NCBI RefSeq assembly: GCF_040744945.1
Contig: NZ_CP160453.1
Span: 7,564,001-7,628,000, forward strand
Direction: 5' to 3'
Source: Saccharothrix sp. HUAS TT1
GTDB taxonomy: Bacteria > Actinomycetota > Actinomycetes > Mycobacteriales > Pseudonocardiaceae
DNA length: 64,000 bases
Shown: positions 46,161 to 53,515 of the stretch, in pieces
Numbering within the stretch: the stretch's first letter is position 1
How the letters are laid out: each line of letters opens with the position of its first letter
Position numbers and translations under genes: made by a program
The notes under the pieces: generated by a model
What the model was told of the DNA's origin: nothing
Databases searched by the model: none
The model's input: the letters and a program-made list of their open reading frames with translations, nothing else

Positions 46161-46543
46161 ACCGTCCCCAGGACCCGGCTGACGGCGATCTCGATCACCA
46201 CGCGCTCCGGGTTCGGCCGAGGCGTCCGGTAGCGCTCCGCGTAGCGCCGCACCGCGTCCGCCACCGCCTCGGGCTCCTGCCGCACCACCGCCCGACCCTC
46301 CAAAGTCGACCAACGACGCCCGTCCACCTGGCAGACCGCGACCGGCGCGCTCCCCGCCGCCAGGACCTGGCGGACCTTGTGCGAACCCCGCGAGCTGATC
46401 ACCCGCGCGATCCCCGCCTCCACGTCCAGCGTGACGCCGACCGGCACGACGTGCGGCGTGCCGTCCGCCCGGACCGTGGTCAGCGTGCAGAGGTGGCGCT
46501 CGGTCCAGAACGCGCGGAAGTCCTCGCCCTTGGTCGACAACAT
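46157..46543 (-). CDS. PPOX-class F420-dependent enzyme (split barrel)
   Basis: 128-residue flavin-reductase-like split barrel: FWTERHLCTLTTVRADGTPH, VVPVGVTLD and RWSTLEGRAVVR match the TIGR03618-type, probably F420-binding, proteins. Placed first in an operon with cobL-cobM, coupled by a 4-nt overlap; a role in corrin reduction is possible but unproven. ATG at 46543, 39 bp from the divergent leaderless ORF. Confidence 0.8.
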   Translation of the reverse strand: MLSTKGEDFRAFWTERHLCTLTTVRADGTPHVVPVGVTLDVEAGIARVISSRGSHKVRQVLAAGSAPVAVCQVDGRRWSTLEGRAVVRQEPEAVADAVRRYAERYRTPRPNPERVVIEIAVSRVLGTV

Positions 46544-46569
46544 GCGTGCATCATGCGCCACCCGCCCGC

Positions 46570-46575
46570 TATCGT
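46570..46575 (+). promoter_or_regulatory. Leaderless -10 box of the 21-aa ORF and srmL
   Basis: TATCGT fits TANNNT; seven bases later comes GTG (46583), so the transcript probably starts at this codon. Confidence 0.5.
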
Positions 46576-46582
46576 GGAAAAC

Positions 46583-46648
46583 GTGACGCGCCGATTCAGC
46601 CGCCCCCGGCCGGGAGACCCGGTCGCCGGGGCCAGCGACGTGCGCTAG
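46583..46648 (+). CDS. 21-aa leaderless leader peptide upstream of srmL
   Basis: 22 codons beginning V-T-R-R-F-S-R-P-R-P and ending S-D-V-R. Too short for ordinary gene calling. The -10 seven bases before the GTG indicates leaderless translation; a hairpin (46604-46631) lies within its second half. It ends 72 bp before srmL on the same strand, so it looks like a leader peptide that could control srmL by attenuation. Composition (5 Arg, 4 Pro) and the single Phe do not point to a Phe-codon attenuator. Confidence 0.45.
   Translation: MTRRFSRPRPGDPVAGASDVR
46604..46631 (+). promoter_or_regulatory. Hairpin within the srmL leader
   Basis: Outer stem CCCCGGC (46604-46610) with GCCGGGG (46625-46631), inner CGGG-AGA-CCCG (46611-46621), three-base bulge. 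No U-run follows, so it is more likely an anti-/attenuation or RNA-stability element than a plain terminator. Confidence 0.45.
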
Positions 46649-46720
46649 TTCACGTGTCCCGGTGACGGACCGGCCAGGGGGATCCCCAGCCGCTCCAACT
46701 ACCCGAAGGGACCACCCGCG

Positions 46721-47764
46721 ATGTCTCGCGACCTCAGCGACCCCACGTACGGGCCGCACGCCGTGCAACTGCTGGTAGAACGGATCGTCGACGCCCTCCC
46801 CGGCGAGCCGCGCGTGCTGCGCGACCACCCGGAGGTCTCGGTCGACGACAACTACACCGCCCTGGGCTACCCACCGGACGCCATCACCCGCGACGCCCGC
46901 TACACGCGCTACACCAGCGGGAACCGCATGCTGCGCAGCCACGCGACGGCGATGGTGCCGCCGGCGTTGCGCCTGCTCGGCGCCCGGGACGACTGGACCG
47001 ACGTCACGCTGGCGTGCGTGGGCGTGGTCCACCGCCGCGACGCCGTCGACCGGGTGCACTCGGGCACGCCGCACCAGCTCGACGTGTGGCGGATCTCCCA
47101 CCACCGGGCGGACCTGGACGAGCTGGTCGACGCGGTGATCACCGCCGCCGTCCCCGGCCTGCCCTACCGCACCACGCCCGCGGAGCACCCGTACACCACC
47201 GACGGCCGACAGGTGGACGTGCTGGTGGACGGCCACTGGCTGGAGGTCGCCGAGTGCGGCCTGGCCGCCCGGCACGTGCTGCGCCGGGCGGGGCTCCCCG
47301 ACCACGTCCACGGCCTGGCGCTGGGCGTCGGCCTCGACCGCCTCCTGATGCTGCGCAAGGGCATCCCGGACATCCGCCTGCTGTCCTCGGACGACCCGCG
47401 CGTGGCCGCGCAGATGCTCGACCTCGCGCCGTACCGACCGGTGTCCAAGCACCCGCCGATCACCCGGGACATCTCGGTGGCGGTCGACGCGGGGGCCGAC
47501 GGGGAGACGATCGACGACGTAGTGCGGGACGCGGTCGGCGACCTCGTCGAAGAGGTCACCGTGCTCAGCGAGACGCCGGTGTCCGACCTGCCGGCAGCGG
47601 CCGTGGCCCGGCTGGGCGCGCGACCGGACCAGAAGAACGTCCTGCTGCGCCTGGTCCTGCGCCACCCGACCCGAACCCTGACCGACCACGAAGCCAACAC
47701 CGCCTGCACCATCGCCTACAACGCCATCCACCAAGGCGGCCAGCCCCTGCTCCCACTCACCTGA
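46721..47764 (+). CDS. srmL: PheS-related ligase with FDX-ACB domain (SrmL type)
   Basis: 347 residues. Residues 1 to about 235 are a class II aminoacyl-tRNA-synthetase core of the PheS type: motif 2 region GVVHRRDAVDRVHSG with PHQLDVW (101-123) and motif 3 LGVGLDRLLMLRKGIPDIRL (201-220). Residues about 245-347 (HPPITRDISVAV to TIAYNAIHQGG) are an FDX-ACB anticodon-binding module, normally found at the end of PheT or of single-chain mitochondrial PheRS. No PheT partner is near. I recall this protein as the PheS-related mystery ligase SrmL; substrate unknown. ATG at 46721 with GAAGGG 10 bases upstream. Confidence 0.8.
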   Translation: MSRDLSDPTYGPHAVQLLVERIVDALPGEPRVLRDHPEVSVDDNYTALGYPPDAITRDARYTRYTSGNRMLRSHATAMVPPALRLLGARDDWTDVTLACVGVVHRRDAVDRVHSGTPHQLDVWRISHHRADLDELVDAVITAAVPGLPYRTTPAEHPYTTDGRQVDVLVDGHWLEVAECGLAARHVLRRAGLPDHVHGLALGVGLDRLLMLRKGIPDIRLLSSDDPRVAAQMLDLAPYRPVSKHPPITRDISVAVDAGADGETIDDVVRDAVGDLVEEVTVLSETPVSDLPAAAVARLGARPDQKNVLLRLVLRHPTRTLTDHEANTACTIAYNAIHQGGQPLLPLT

Positions 47765-47838
47765 ACCGCGACCGCTCTCTGCGGGTCGATTCGACGTTGA
47801 TGCTGGTCAGAGCTGCCTGTGGGGCGGGTGGTTGACGT

Positions 47839-47878
47839 ACCGGCCGGGCCTGGCGCCACACGGCGGGCCCGGCCCGGT
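47839..47878 (-). terminator. Terminator after the Imm1 gene
   Basis: Stem ACCGGCCGGGCC (47839-47850) pairs with GGCCCGG-C-CCGGT (to 47878), one bulge, immediately past the Imm1 stop. Confidence 0.5.
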
Positions 47879-47881
47879 CGT

Positions 47882-48292
47882 CTAGTGCCAGCTCGGTTGC
47901 CAGTCGATCCCCGTCGGCCGCCCGCCCCCGGTGCTCAGGTATTCGTGCGCAGCACGGCGTGCCTCGGCCAATGGGATTTCTGCATCCGCCGGGAATTCGG
48001 TGTCCGACCCGGTGAAGTAGTAGAGCGGCGGTTCCTCGGCGGTGTCGACGCCCTTGCTGATGCAGGCGTCGGGGGCATCGGGCCCGGAGTAGTAGAGGAC
48101 CCCCCGACCGGTCCTGGCGTCCAGTCCCACGTCGAGGATCGCGTGGCCGGGATCGCCGTGGACGAGGAGTTGAACGGTGATGGGCGCGTTCCACCCCGTC
48201 ACGATGTCCAGCACGGCATCCAACTCAGCCGAGGTGTGAACGGTGGTGGGCCCATCGGCCTTCTGGTCGAACCACGCGTCTAGCGCCACCAC
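47882..48292 (-). CDS. Imm1 family immunity protein
   Basis: 136 residues, acidic; the layout TTVHTSAELDAVLDIV, TVQLLVHGDPG and GVLYYSGPDAPD with a C-terminal EARRAAHEYLSTGG...PTGIDW is that of Imm1 proteins, which neutralise polymorphic toxins, in particular SCP1.201-like deaminases. GTG at 48292 (a second GTG follows) overlaps the toxin gene by 13 bp and has GGAGG upstream. Expected to bind and block the deaminase encoded just before it. Confidence 0.82.
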   Translation of the reverse strand: MVALDAWFDQKADGPTTVHTSAELDAVLDIVTGWNAPITVQLLVHGDPGHAILDVGLDARTGRGVLYYSGPDAPDACISKGVDTAEEPPLYYFTGSDTEFPADAEIPLAEARRAAHEYLSTGGGRPTGIDWQPSWH

Positions 48293-48792
48293 GGGCGGGC
48301 CCCTCCTCTGTATCGCTTGCGGAACCGCTGCCCTTCGGAGTCGATCCCGTGCACGGTGAGTGTGGCCCCTTCGGGGAGCAGGATCGGCACGAGGGTGTCA
48401 CAGCCGAACGGGCCGACGCACGGCTTGTTGTTCATCACGACGGTGACGTGTCGGATACCTTCGCGAGCCATGCGCACGGCCAGCTTGATCTCCACGTCTC
48501 CGGTCTTGGCGGATTTTCGCGGCATCCCCATAGTGCGCAGTCGGTCGTCGGCGTCGTCGGCGTCACCGTCCCGGCCGCTGGTGATCGGCCGAGCGGCGCT
48601 GCCCGAGCCGATCCAGCGGCCGTGCGTCTTCTGCCCGGCGTTGGGCACCACGGGTGGCGGTAGTTCGCGCCGCAGCTGTTCGACGTGTTCCGGCGGAACG
48701 ACAGGCAGACCGTCGGATTCGTCCGGACAGTTCGAGGGCCGCTGTCGTGGAGGTGGTGCGGCTCGCAGAGCGACCGGGGGGTGGACTTCCAC
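48280..48792 (-). CDS. DddA/SCP1.201-like deaminase toxin, C-terminal part (frameshifted)
   Basis: 170 residues in this frame. A Pro-rich linker (PPEHVEQLRRELPPP) and GQKTHGRWIG lead into the deaminase domain: TGDVEIKLAVRMAREGI, TVVMNNKPC, GPFGCDTLVPILLPEGATL, ending TVHG. The zinc site is D-V-E plus Cys-x5-Cys; the first ligand, His in DddA, is Asp here. The family deaminates cytosine in double-stranded DNA. In this frame a TGA lies two codons before the GTG at 48792, with no ribosome site, so this is almost surely the 3' part of the gene that begins at 49054. Removing one base of the C6 run (48776-48781) joins them into one protein of about 257 residues. Confidence 0.8.
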   Translation of the reverse strand: MEVHPPVALRAAPPPRQRPSNCPDESDGLPVVPPEHVEQLRRELPPPVVPNAGQKTHGRWIGSGSAARPITSGRDGDADDADDRLRTMGMPRKSAKTGDVEIKLAVRMAREGIRHVTVVMNNKPCVGPFGCDTLVPILLPEGATLTVHGIDSEGQRFRKRYRGGARPWWR

Positions 48793-49054
48793 CCGTCACC
48801 GCGCCCAGAACCGCCTGTGCGTGGTCCATGCCCGATCCGAGGATCGTCCACAGGTCCACCACGCCCTTGACCACTTCACCGAAGTCGGTCACGGCTCCAT
48901 CTACGTCCGAGTCGCCGGAGCCTGCCAATGCGGCGGCGAGGAGGGCCTGTGCGTCCTCGGCCAGGTCTTGCGCGATTCCCAACGCGTCCCGGCGCATCGA
49001 CGCCTTGTCGCACGCCTGCGACACCTGAGCGGCCACATCCCCCAACGACGCCAA
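48563..49054 (-). CDS. N-terminal part of the frameshifted deaminase toxin
   Basis: The first about 90 residues (ASLGDVAAQVSQACDKASMR to HAQAVLGAVTGGSPPP) form a helical, Ala-rich module like those at the N-terminus of actinomycete DddA-like toxins, where it probably serves secretion or delivery. After SPPP the frame continues as an unnatural Arg/Thr/Ala-rich tail to 48563, a sign that the true gene shifts frame here. The start is TTG at 49054 with AAGGGGG five bases before; GTG six codons on is an alternative. No LXG or WXG motif is seen. Confidence 0.7.
   Translation of the reverse strand: MASLGDVAAQVSQACDKASMRRDALGIAQDLAEDAQALLAAALAGSGDSDVDGAVTDFGEVVKGVVDLWTILGSGMDHAQAVLGAVTGGSPPPGRSASRTTSTTAALELSGRIRRSACRSAGTRRTAAARTTATRGAQRRAEDARPLDRLGQRRSADHQRPGR
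48776..48781. other. C6/G6 homopolymer where the toxin gene shifts frame
   Basis: Six G on the plus strand (six C in the gene). With five, the N-terminal frame reads straight into the deaminase frame (GSPPPVALRAAPPP). Either a sequence error, a disabling mutation, or a phase-variable switch. Confidence 0.75.
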
Positions 49055-49147
49055 CCGGCCCCCTTCCCGGCATCAGCCTGGCGCAGGACCGGCGTCGATC
49101 GTGATGACCCGCACGGGTGGTGGGCCCGTCCGCCGAACGGGATCGCC

Positions 49148-50863
49148 TCAACCCCTGATCTCGTTCAGGTAGTTGTAGATCGTGTACCGCGTCACCCCGA
49201 GCACGCCCGCCAGGTAGTCCACCGAATCCCGGATCAGGAACAGGCCGGCCTCGTCCAGCACCCGCACCACCTGCGACTTGTGCGCCTTCTTCATCAGCTC
49301 CACCGGCACCCCGACCGCCGTCACCGCCCGTTCGACCAGGAGCCGTTGCAGCGTGTCGACGTCACCCGGGAAGGCTTCGACGGCCGACACCGCCGTCTCC
49401 GGCCGCCGGTCCGGACCGGGGTCGCTGTTCACGCACAGGCAGCCGACCGCCACGCCCTCGGCGTCGCGCAGGAACACCGTGGACGAGTGGATCACCCGGC
49501 CGTCCGGGGCGTAGGTCTCGTACCCCGCGAGGTCCTGGGTGGTGCCGCGGCGGACCAGGCCGAGCAGCAGGTCGGTCATCGGGCCGCCGACCTTGCGGCC
49601 GGTGAGGTCGCCCGCGATGGCGATGATCGAGTTCGGCAGCGCGCCGAGGTCGTGCAGGACCACCTCGGTGCCCGGCCCCAGCGCCGCGGCCAGGCTGTTC
49701 ACCGTCGGGACCAGGGCGGTCAGCACCTCGGACGTCACCGCGGGCGCTTCCGCGACCACGACCGCCGCGGGCTTGCGGACCTCCCTGAGCGCGGCGGCGA
49801 AGCGGGCGACGGTCTCGGCCGTGGTGGAGGCGTGCGGTGACACCCGGACGTGCTCCGGCCGCACCGTCGCCGCCACCCCCGCCTCCGCCAGCGCCGCGCC
49901 GACCACCGACGACGGGTGACCGGGCAACGTGAACGCCAGGATCCCGGCGCGCCGCTCCACCGCCGAGACCACCTCCCCGCCGACCGACCGCACGACCTCC
50001 GCCAACTCGTCCACCCGCTCGGCGACCCGCCCCTGGACGGCCTCGACCCCCGCCACCTCCAGCAGCTCCAGCGCCGCCGCCAACGCCCCCGACGCGATCG
50101 GGCTGAGGTTCGTGATCGACCACCCCGCCGCCCCCTCCCCCACCGGGTGGATGCCGTTGTCGAACAGCCCGGGGTCCTCCGCCCCCGTCCACCCCGACAG
50201 CACCGGGTCGAGCCGGTCCAGCGCCCGGTCGGACAAGGTCGTGAAGCCGGTCGACCACCCCGCCCGCAGCCACTTCTGGCCGCCGACCACCAGCACGTCG
50301 GCGACCTCCCACGGCTCGTCCACCACGCCGAAGCCCTGGATGCCGTCCACCACCAGCAACCGGTCGCCGACCACCTCCCGCAACGCCGCCAGGTCGGCCC
50401 GGTACCCGGTCCGGAAGTCCACCGCGCTCACCGACACGGCCACCGTCCCCGGCGTCAACGCCGCCCGCACGACGTCGGCCGTCACCGGACCGGGCGGCAG
50501 CCACGACACGTCCACCCGCGGCGACCGCGCCCACGGGTACGTGTTCGCCGGGAACTCCCCCGACGACACCAGCACCTCGCCGGTCACCCCGAGCGCCGCC
50601 TGGAACAGCCCGGTGCTGGTGTTCGGCAGCAGCGCCACGTGGTCGGTGTCGCCGCGGCACAGCCGGGCGACGGCCGCCTTGGCCCGCAGCTCCTGCCGCA
50701 TCAGGTCGTCCACCGTGGACGGACCGGCCGACGCCGACGCCTCCACGAGCCGCGTGGAGGCGTCCACCACGGCGAACGACGGCGGCCCGAACCGGGCGAA
50801 GTCCAGGTACCCCTCCGGCTCGTGGAACTGGACGAGGTAGGACGACGGGATGCGCATGACCAC
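49148..50863 (-). CDS. PLP-dependent class V aminotransferase-YheO/PAS-HTH fusion regulator
   Basis: 571 residues in two parts. About 10-365: class V aminotransferase/cysteine-desulfurase fold with LLVVDGIQGFGVV (PLP Asp-x-x-Gln) and the Schiff-base Lys 197 in VVGGQKWLRAGWSTG. About 375-571: YheO-like PAS domain (TALVPTVNSLAAALGPGTEV, then HDL) and a C-terminal HTH (GVTRYTIYNYLNEIRG), as in DauR. So a PLP enzyme is joined to an amino-acid-responsive DNA-binding module. GTG at 50863 follows the ABC ATPase stop with AAGGTG six bases before; ATG at 50857 is an alternative. Last gene of a four-gene amino-acid transport operon, which it may regulate. Confidence 0.85.
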   Translation of the reverse strand: MVMRIPSSYLVQFHEPEGYLDFARFGPPSFAVVDASTRLVEASASAGPSTVDDLMRQELRAKAAVARLCRGDTDHVALLPNTSTGLFQAALGVTGEVLVSSGEFPANTYPWARSPRVDVSWLPPGPVTADVVRAALTPGTVAVSVSAVDFRTGYRADLAALREVVGDRLLVVDGIQGFGVVDEPWEVADVLVVGGQKWLRAGWSTGFTTLSDRALDRLDPVLSGWTGAEDPGLFDNGIHPVGEGAAGWSITNLSPIASGALAAALELLEVAGVEAVQGRVAERVDELAEVVRSVGGEVVSAVERRAGILAFTLPGHPSSVVGAALAEAGVAATVRPEHVRVSPHASTTAETVARFAAALREVRKPAAVVVAEAPAVTSEVLTALVPTVNSLAAALGPGTEVVLHDLGALPNSIIAIAGDLTGRKVGGPMTDLLLGLVRRGTTQDLAGYETYAPDGRVIHSSTVFLRDAEGVAVGCLCVNSDPGPDRRPETAVSAVEAFPGDVDTLQRLLVERAVTAVGVPVELMKKAHKSQVVRVLDEAGLFLIRDSVDYLAGVLGVTRYTIYNYLNEIRG

Positions 50864-51622
50864 CTAGAGCACCTTCGCGAGGAACTGCTGCGTGCGTTGC
50901 TGACGCGGATTGTCCAGCACCTGGCCCGGCGGCCCGGCCTCGACCACCGCGCCGTCCACCATGAACACCACCGAGTCGGCCACCTGCCGGGCGAACCCGA
51001 CCTCGTGCGTGACCACGATCATCGTCATCCCGTCGCGGGCGAGGTCGACCATCACGTCCAGCACCTCGCCGACCAGCTCCGGGTCCAGCGCCGACGTGGG
51101 CTCGTCGAACAGCATCAGCTCGGGCCGCATCGCCAGCGCTCGCGCGATCGCCACCCGCTGCTGCTGGCCGCCGGACAGCTGGTGCGGGTAGGAGTCGGCC
51201 TTGTCCGCCAGCCCGACCCGGTCCAGCAGCTCCCGCGCCTCGCCCAGCGCCTTCGCCTTCGGCGTCCGCAGCACGTGCACGGGTCCTTCCGCGACGTTCT
51301 CCACCGCCGTCCGGTGCGGGAACAGGTTGAACCGCTGGAACACCATCCCGACGCCCCGCCGCTGCCGCGCCACCTCGCGCTCGCGCAGCTCGAACAGCCG
51401 GCCGCCGCGCGAGGCGAACCCGACGGGCCGGCCGCCGACCCAGATCCGACCGGCGTCGATCGTCTCCAGGTGGTTCACGCAGCGCAGGAACGTCGACTTG
51501 CCCGCACCGGACGGCCCGAGCAGGCACACCACCTGCCCGGCGTCCACCGACAGGTCGACGCCCTTCAGCACCTCCGTCGCCCCGAACGACTTCCGCACCC
51601 CGACAGCCCTCACGAGGCTCAT
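50864..51622 (-). CDS. Polar amino-acid ABC transporter ATPase
   Basis: 252 residues: Walker [16 protein letters not shown]-loop [10 protein letters not shown], signature [15 protein letters not shown], Walker [14 protein letters not shown]-loop VTHEVGFA. HisP/GlnQ type. ATG at 51622 overlaps the permease stop by 4 nt; stop directly abuts the fusion regulator. Confidence 0.92.
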   Translation of the reverse strand: MSLVRAVGVRKSFGATEVLKGVDLSVDAGQVVCLLGPSGAGKSTFLRCVNHLETIDAGRIWVGGRPVGFASRGGRLFELREREVARQRRGVGMVFQRFNLFPHRTAVENVAEGPVHVLRTPKAKALGEARELLDRVGLADKADSYPHQLSGGQQQRVAIARALAMRPELMLFDEPTSALDPELVGEVLDVMVDLARDGMTMIVVTHEVGFARQVADSVVFMVDGAVVEAGPPGQVLDNPRQQRTQQFLAKVL

Positions 51623-52479
51623 CGGGCCACCCCCTTGCCGTAGTGCCGCTCCAGGAAGTGCTGCCCGACGCTCGCCACGCTGACCACGACCATGTACCAG
51701 GCCGCGGCGGCCAGCAGCGTCTCCATGATCTGGAGGTTGCGCGAGGCGATGTTGTTGGCCGCGTGGACCAGCTCCAGGAAGCCGATCACCGACGCCATGG
51801 ACGTGCCCTTGAGCATGTTGATGAAGTTGTTGCCGGTCGGCGGGATGATCACCCGCATGGCCTGCGGCAGCACCACCCGGCGCAACGTCGTCGCGGGCGT
51901 CATGCCGATCGCCTTGGCCGCCTCGACCTGCCCGTGGTCGACGCTGTTCAGCCCGGCCCGCACGATCTCGGCCATGTACGCGCTCTCGTTGAGACCCAGG
52001 CCGAGCAGGGCCGCCACGAACGCCGTCACCAGCACGTTCGTCTTCGCCTCGAACAGCCCCGGGATGGAGATGGTCTCGAAGACCAGGGCCAGGTTGAACC
52101 ACAGCAGGATCTGCAGCAGCACCGGCAGCCCCCGGAACAGCCACACGTAGCCGGCGGCGAACCAGCGGGCGACCGGGTTCGCCGACCGGCGCAGCAGCGC
52201 GATCAGCACGCCGAGCACGATCGCGCCCGCCTGCGCCGCCAGCGCCAGCACGACCGTGTTGACCAGGCCGCGCAGCATGATGTCGTGGGTGAAGAACCCC
52301 GGCACGGCGGCGTAGTCGATCTTCGCCCCGGCCAGCGCCCACCCGAGGGCGCCGAGCACGGCGAGGATCACCACCCCTCCGACCCACCTCCCCCAGTGCC
52401 TCAGCGGCACCACGACGAGGTCGTCACCGGTCGGGGTCGCACCGGTTGCGGGCTCGCCGGTTGCGGGCTCACCGGCCAT
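51619..52479 (-). CDS. Polar amino-acid ABC transporter permease
   Basis: 286-residue HisMQ-type permease with about six helices; a cytosolic N-terminus has a small tandem repeat (EPATGEPATG). The EAA loop GQVEAAKAIGMTPATTLRRV is intact. One permease gene only, so it probably acts as a homodimer. ATG at 52479, overlapping the binding-protein gene by 11 bp. Confidence 0.9.
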   Translation of the reverse strand: MAGEPATGEPATGATPTGDDLVVVPLRHWGRWVGGVVILAVLGALGWALAGAKIDYAAVPGFFTHDIMLRGLVNTVVLALAAQAGAIVLGVLIALLRRSANPVARWFAAGYVWLFRGLPVLLQILLWFNLALVFETISIPGLFEAKTNVLVTAFVAALLGLGLNESAYMAEIVRAGLNSVDHGQVEAAKAIGMTPATTLRRVVLPQAMRVIIPPTGNNFINMLKGTSMASVIGFLELVHAANNIASRNLQIMETLLAAAAWYMVVVSVASVGQHFLERHYGKGVAR

Positions 52480-53371
52480 TGACGGTCACCTCCGCCACCG
52501 CGCCCTGCTCGACGTCCCAGGCTTCGAGGATCTTCCCGTACGTGCCGTCGTCCACCAGCGCCTGCAACGCCTTCTGCACGGCCGCCGTCAACTCGGGCGT
52601 GCCCTTGTTGACGCCGATGCCGTACGGGCCGCCGTTGATCGGCGCCAGGTCGACCACCTCGAAGAACTCGCCGTCACCGGCCGTCTTGGCCACGTACACC
52701 GCGGTGGGCAGGTCGTTCAGGATCGCGGTCACCCGCCCGGTGCGCAGCTGGTTCTGGTTCTGGGTGTCGCTGTCGGTGGCCGTCACCGCGATCGGGTCGC
52801 CGGAGAGGCACTTGAACTCCTTCGCGTACGTCTCCTGGCTGGAGCCCAGGTTGACCGCGACGGACTTGCCGCACAGGTCGTCCGGGCTCCTGACGCCCGC
52901 CGGGTTGCCCTTCTGCACCATGATCGTGATGCCGGAGGTGAAGTAGTCGACGAAGTCGATCGCCTGCTGCCGCTCCGGGGTGTCGTTCATCGCCGCCATG
53001 GTCACGTCGATCCGGCCCGCCTGCAGGCTCGTGATCAGCGAGCCGAACGCCATGTCCTGGTGCTCGACGGTCAGCCCGAGCTTGGCCCCGACGGCCTTGA
53101 CCAGGTCGACCTCCGAACCGACCGGGGTCTTGCCGTCGGCGGCGTAGAAGTTGTTCGGCGGGTTCTGGATGTTCGAGCCGACGCGCAGCCTGCCCGCCTG
53201 GGCGACGGCCGCCGGGAGGGTCGCGGCCAGCGCGTCGTCCTTCTCGACCGCCTCCACGATGGCCGCCGTCGACGGCAGGTCGTCGGTCGGCCCGGCCGCC
53301 GGCTCCTCGGCCGGTGAACCGCACGCCACCAGCGCGAACAGGGACAGGGCGAGGGCTGCGGTCCTGCGCAC
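52469..53371 (-). CDS. Amino-acid-binding lipoprotein of the ABC transporter
   Basis: 300 residues: lipoprotein signal with LVACGS (lipid Cys about residue 17) and a family 3 solute-binding fold (RLRVGSNIQNPPNNF, DVTMAAMNDTPERQQ, SVAVNLGSSQETYA). Polar amino acids such as Arg, Gln or a D-amino acid are likely ligands. GTG at 53371 has GGAGGT eight bases before; a longer reading would cross the inverted repeat. First gene of the operon. Confidence 0.88.
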   Translation of the reverse strand: MRRTAALALSLFALVACGSPAEEPAAGPTDDLPSTAAIVEAVEKDDALAATLPAAVAQAGRLRVGSNIQNPPNNFYAADGKTPVGSEVDLVKAVGAKLGLTVEHQDMAFGSLITSLQAGRIDVTMAAMNDTPERQQAIDFVDYFTSGITIMVQKGNPAGVRSPDDLCGKSVAVNLGSSQETYAKEFKCLSGDPIAVTATDSDTQNQNQLRTGRVTAILNDLPTAVYVAKTAGDGEFFEVVDLAPINGGPYGIGVNKGTPELTAAVQKALQALVDDGTYGKILEAWDVEQGAVAEVTVNGR

Positions 53372-53384
53372 GGGACACCTCCTG

Positions 53385-53403
53385 CTTTCGGGTGAACCGA
53401 AAG
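53385..53403. promoter_or_regulatory. Putative operator of the amino-acid transport operon
   Basis: Perfect inverted repeat CTTTCGG-GTGAA-CCGAAAG, 13 bp before the binding-protein start and overlapping its ribosome-site region. A good candidate for the fusion regulator. Confidence 0.5.
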
Positions 53404-53515
53404 CTACAACGTTCTGTTGAAGGCGTCCACAGTTCGTTGAAGGGAATTGTCGGCGCGGTGGAGTCGTTGATCGGGGCACGGGGGGTCAACCCCATGTCCA
53501 CAGCGAGGAGGACCT

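Noticed and set aside
46640..46720. T-box riboswitch before srmL, suggested by GGGACCACCCGCG
   Set aside because: The T-box consensus AGGGUGGNACCGCG is not met, and no specifier-loop or antiterminator pairing could be drawn.
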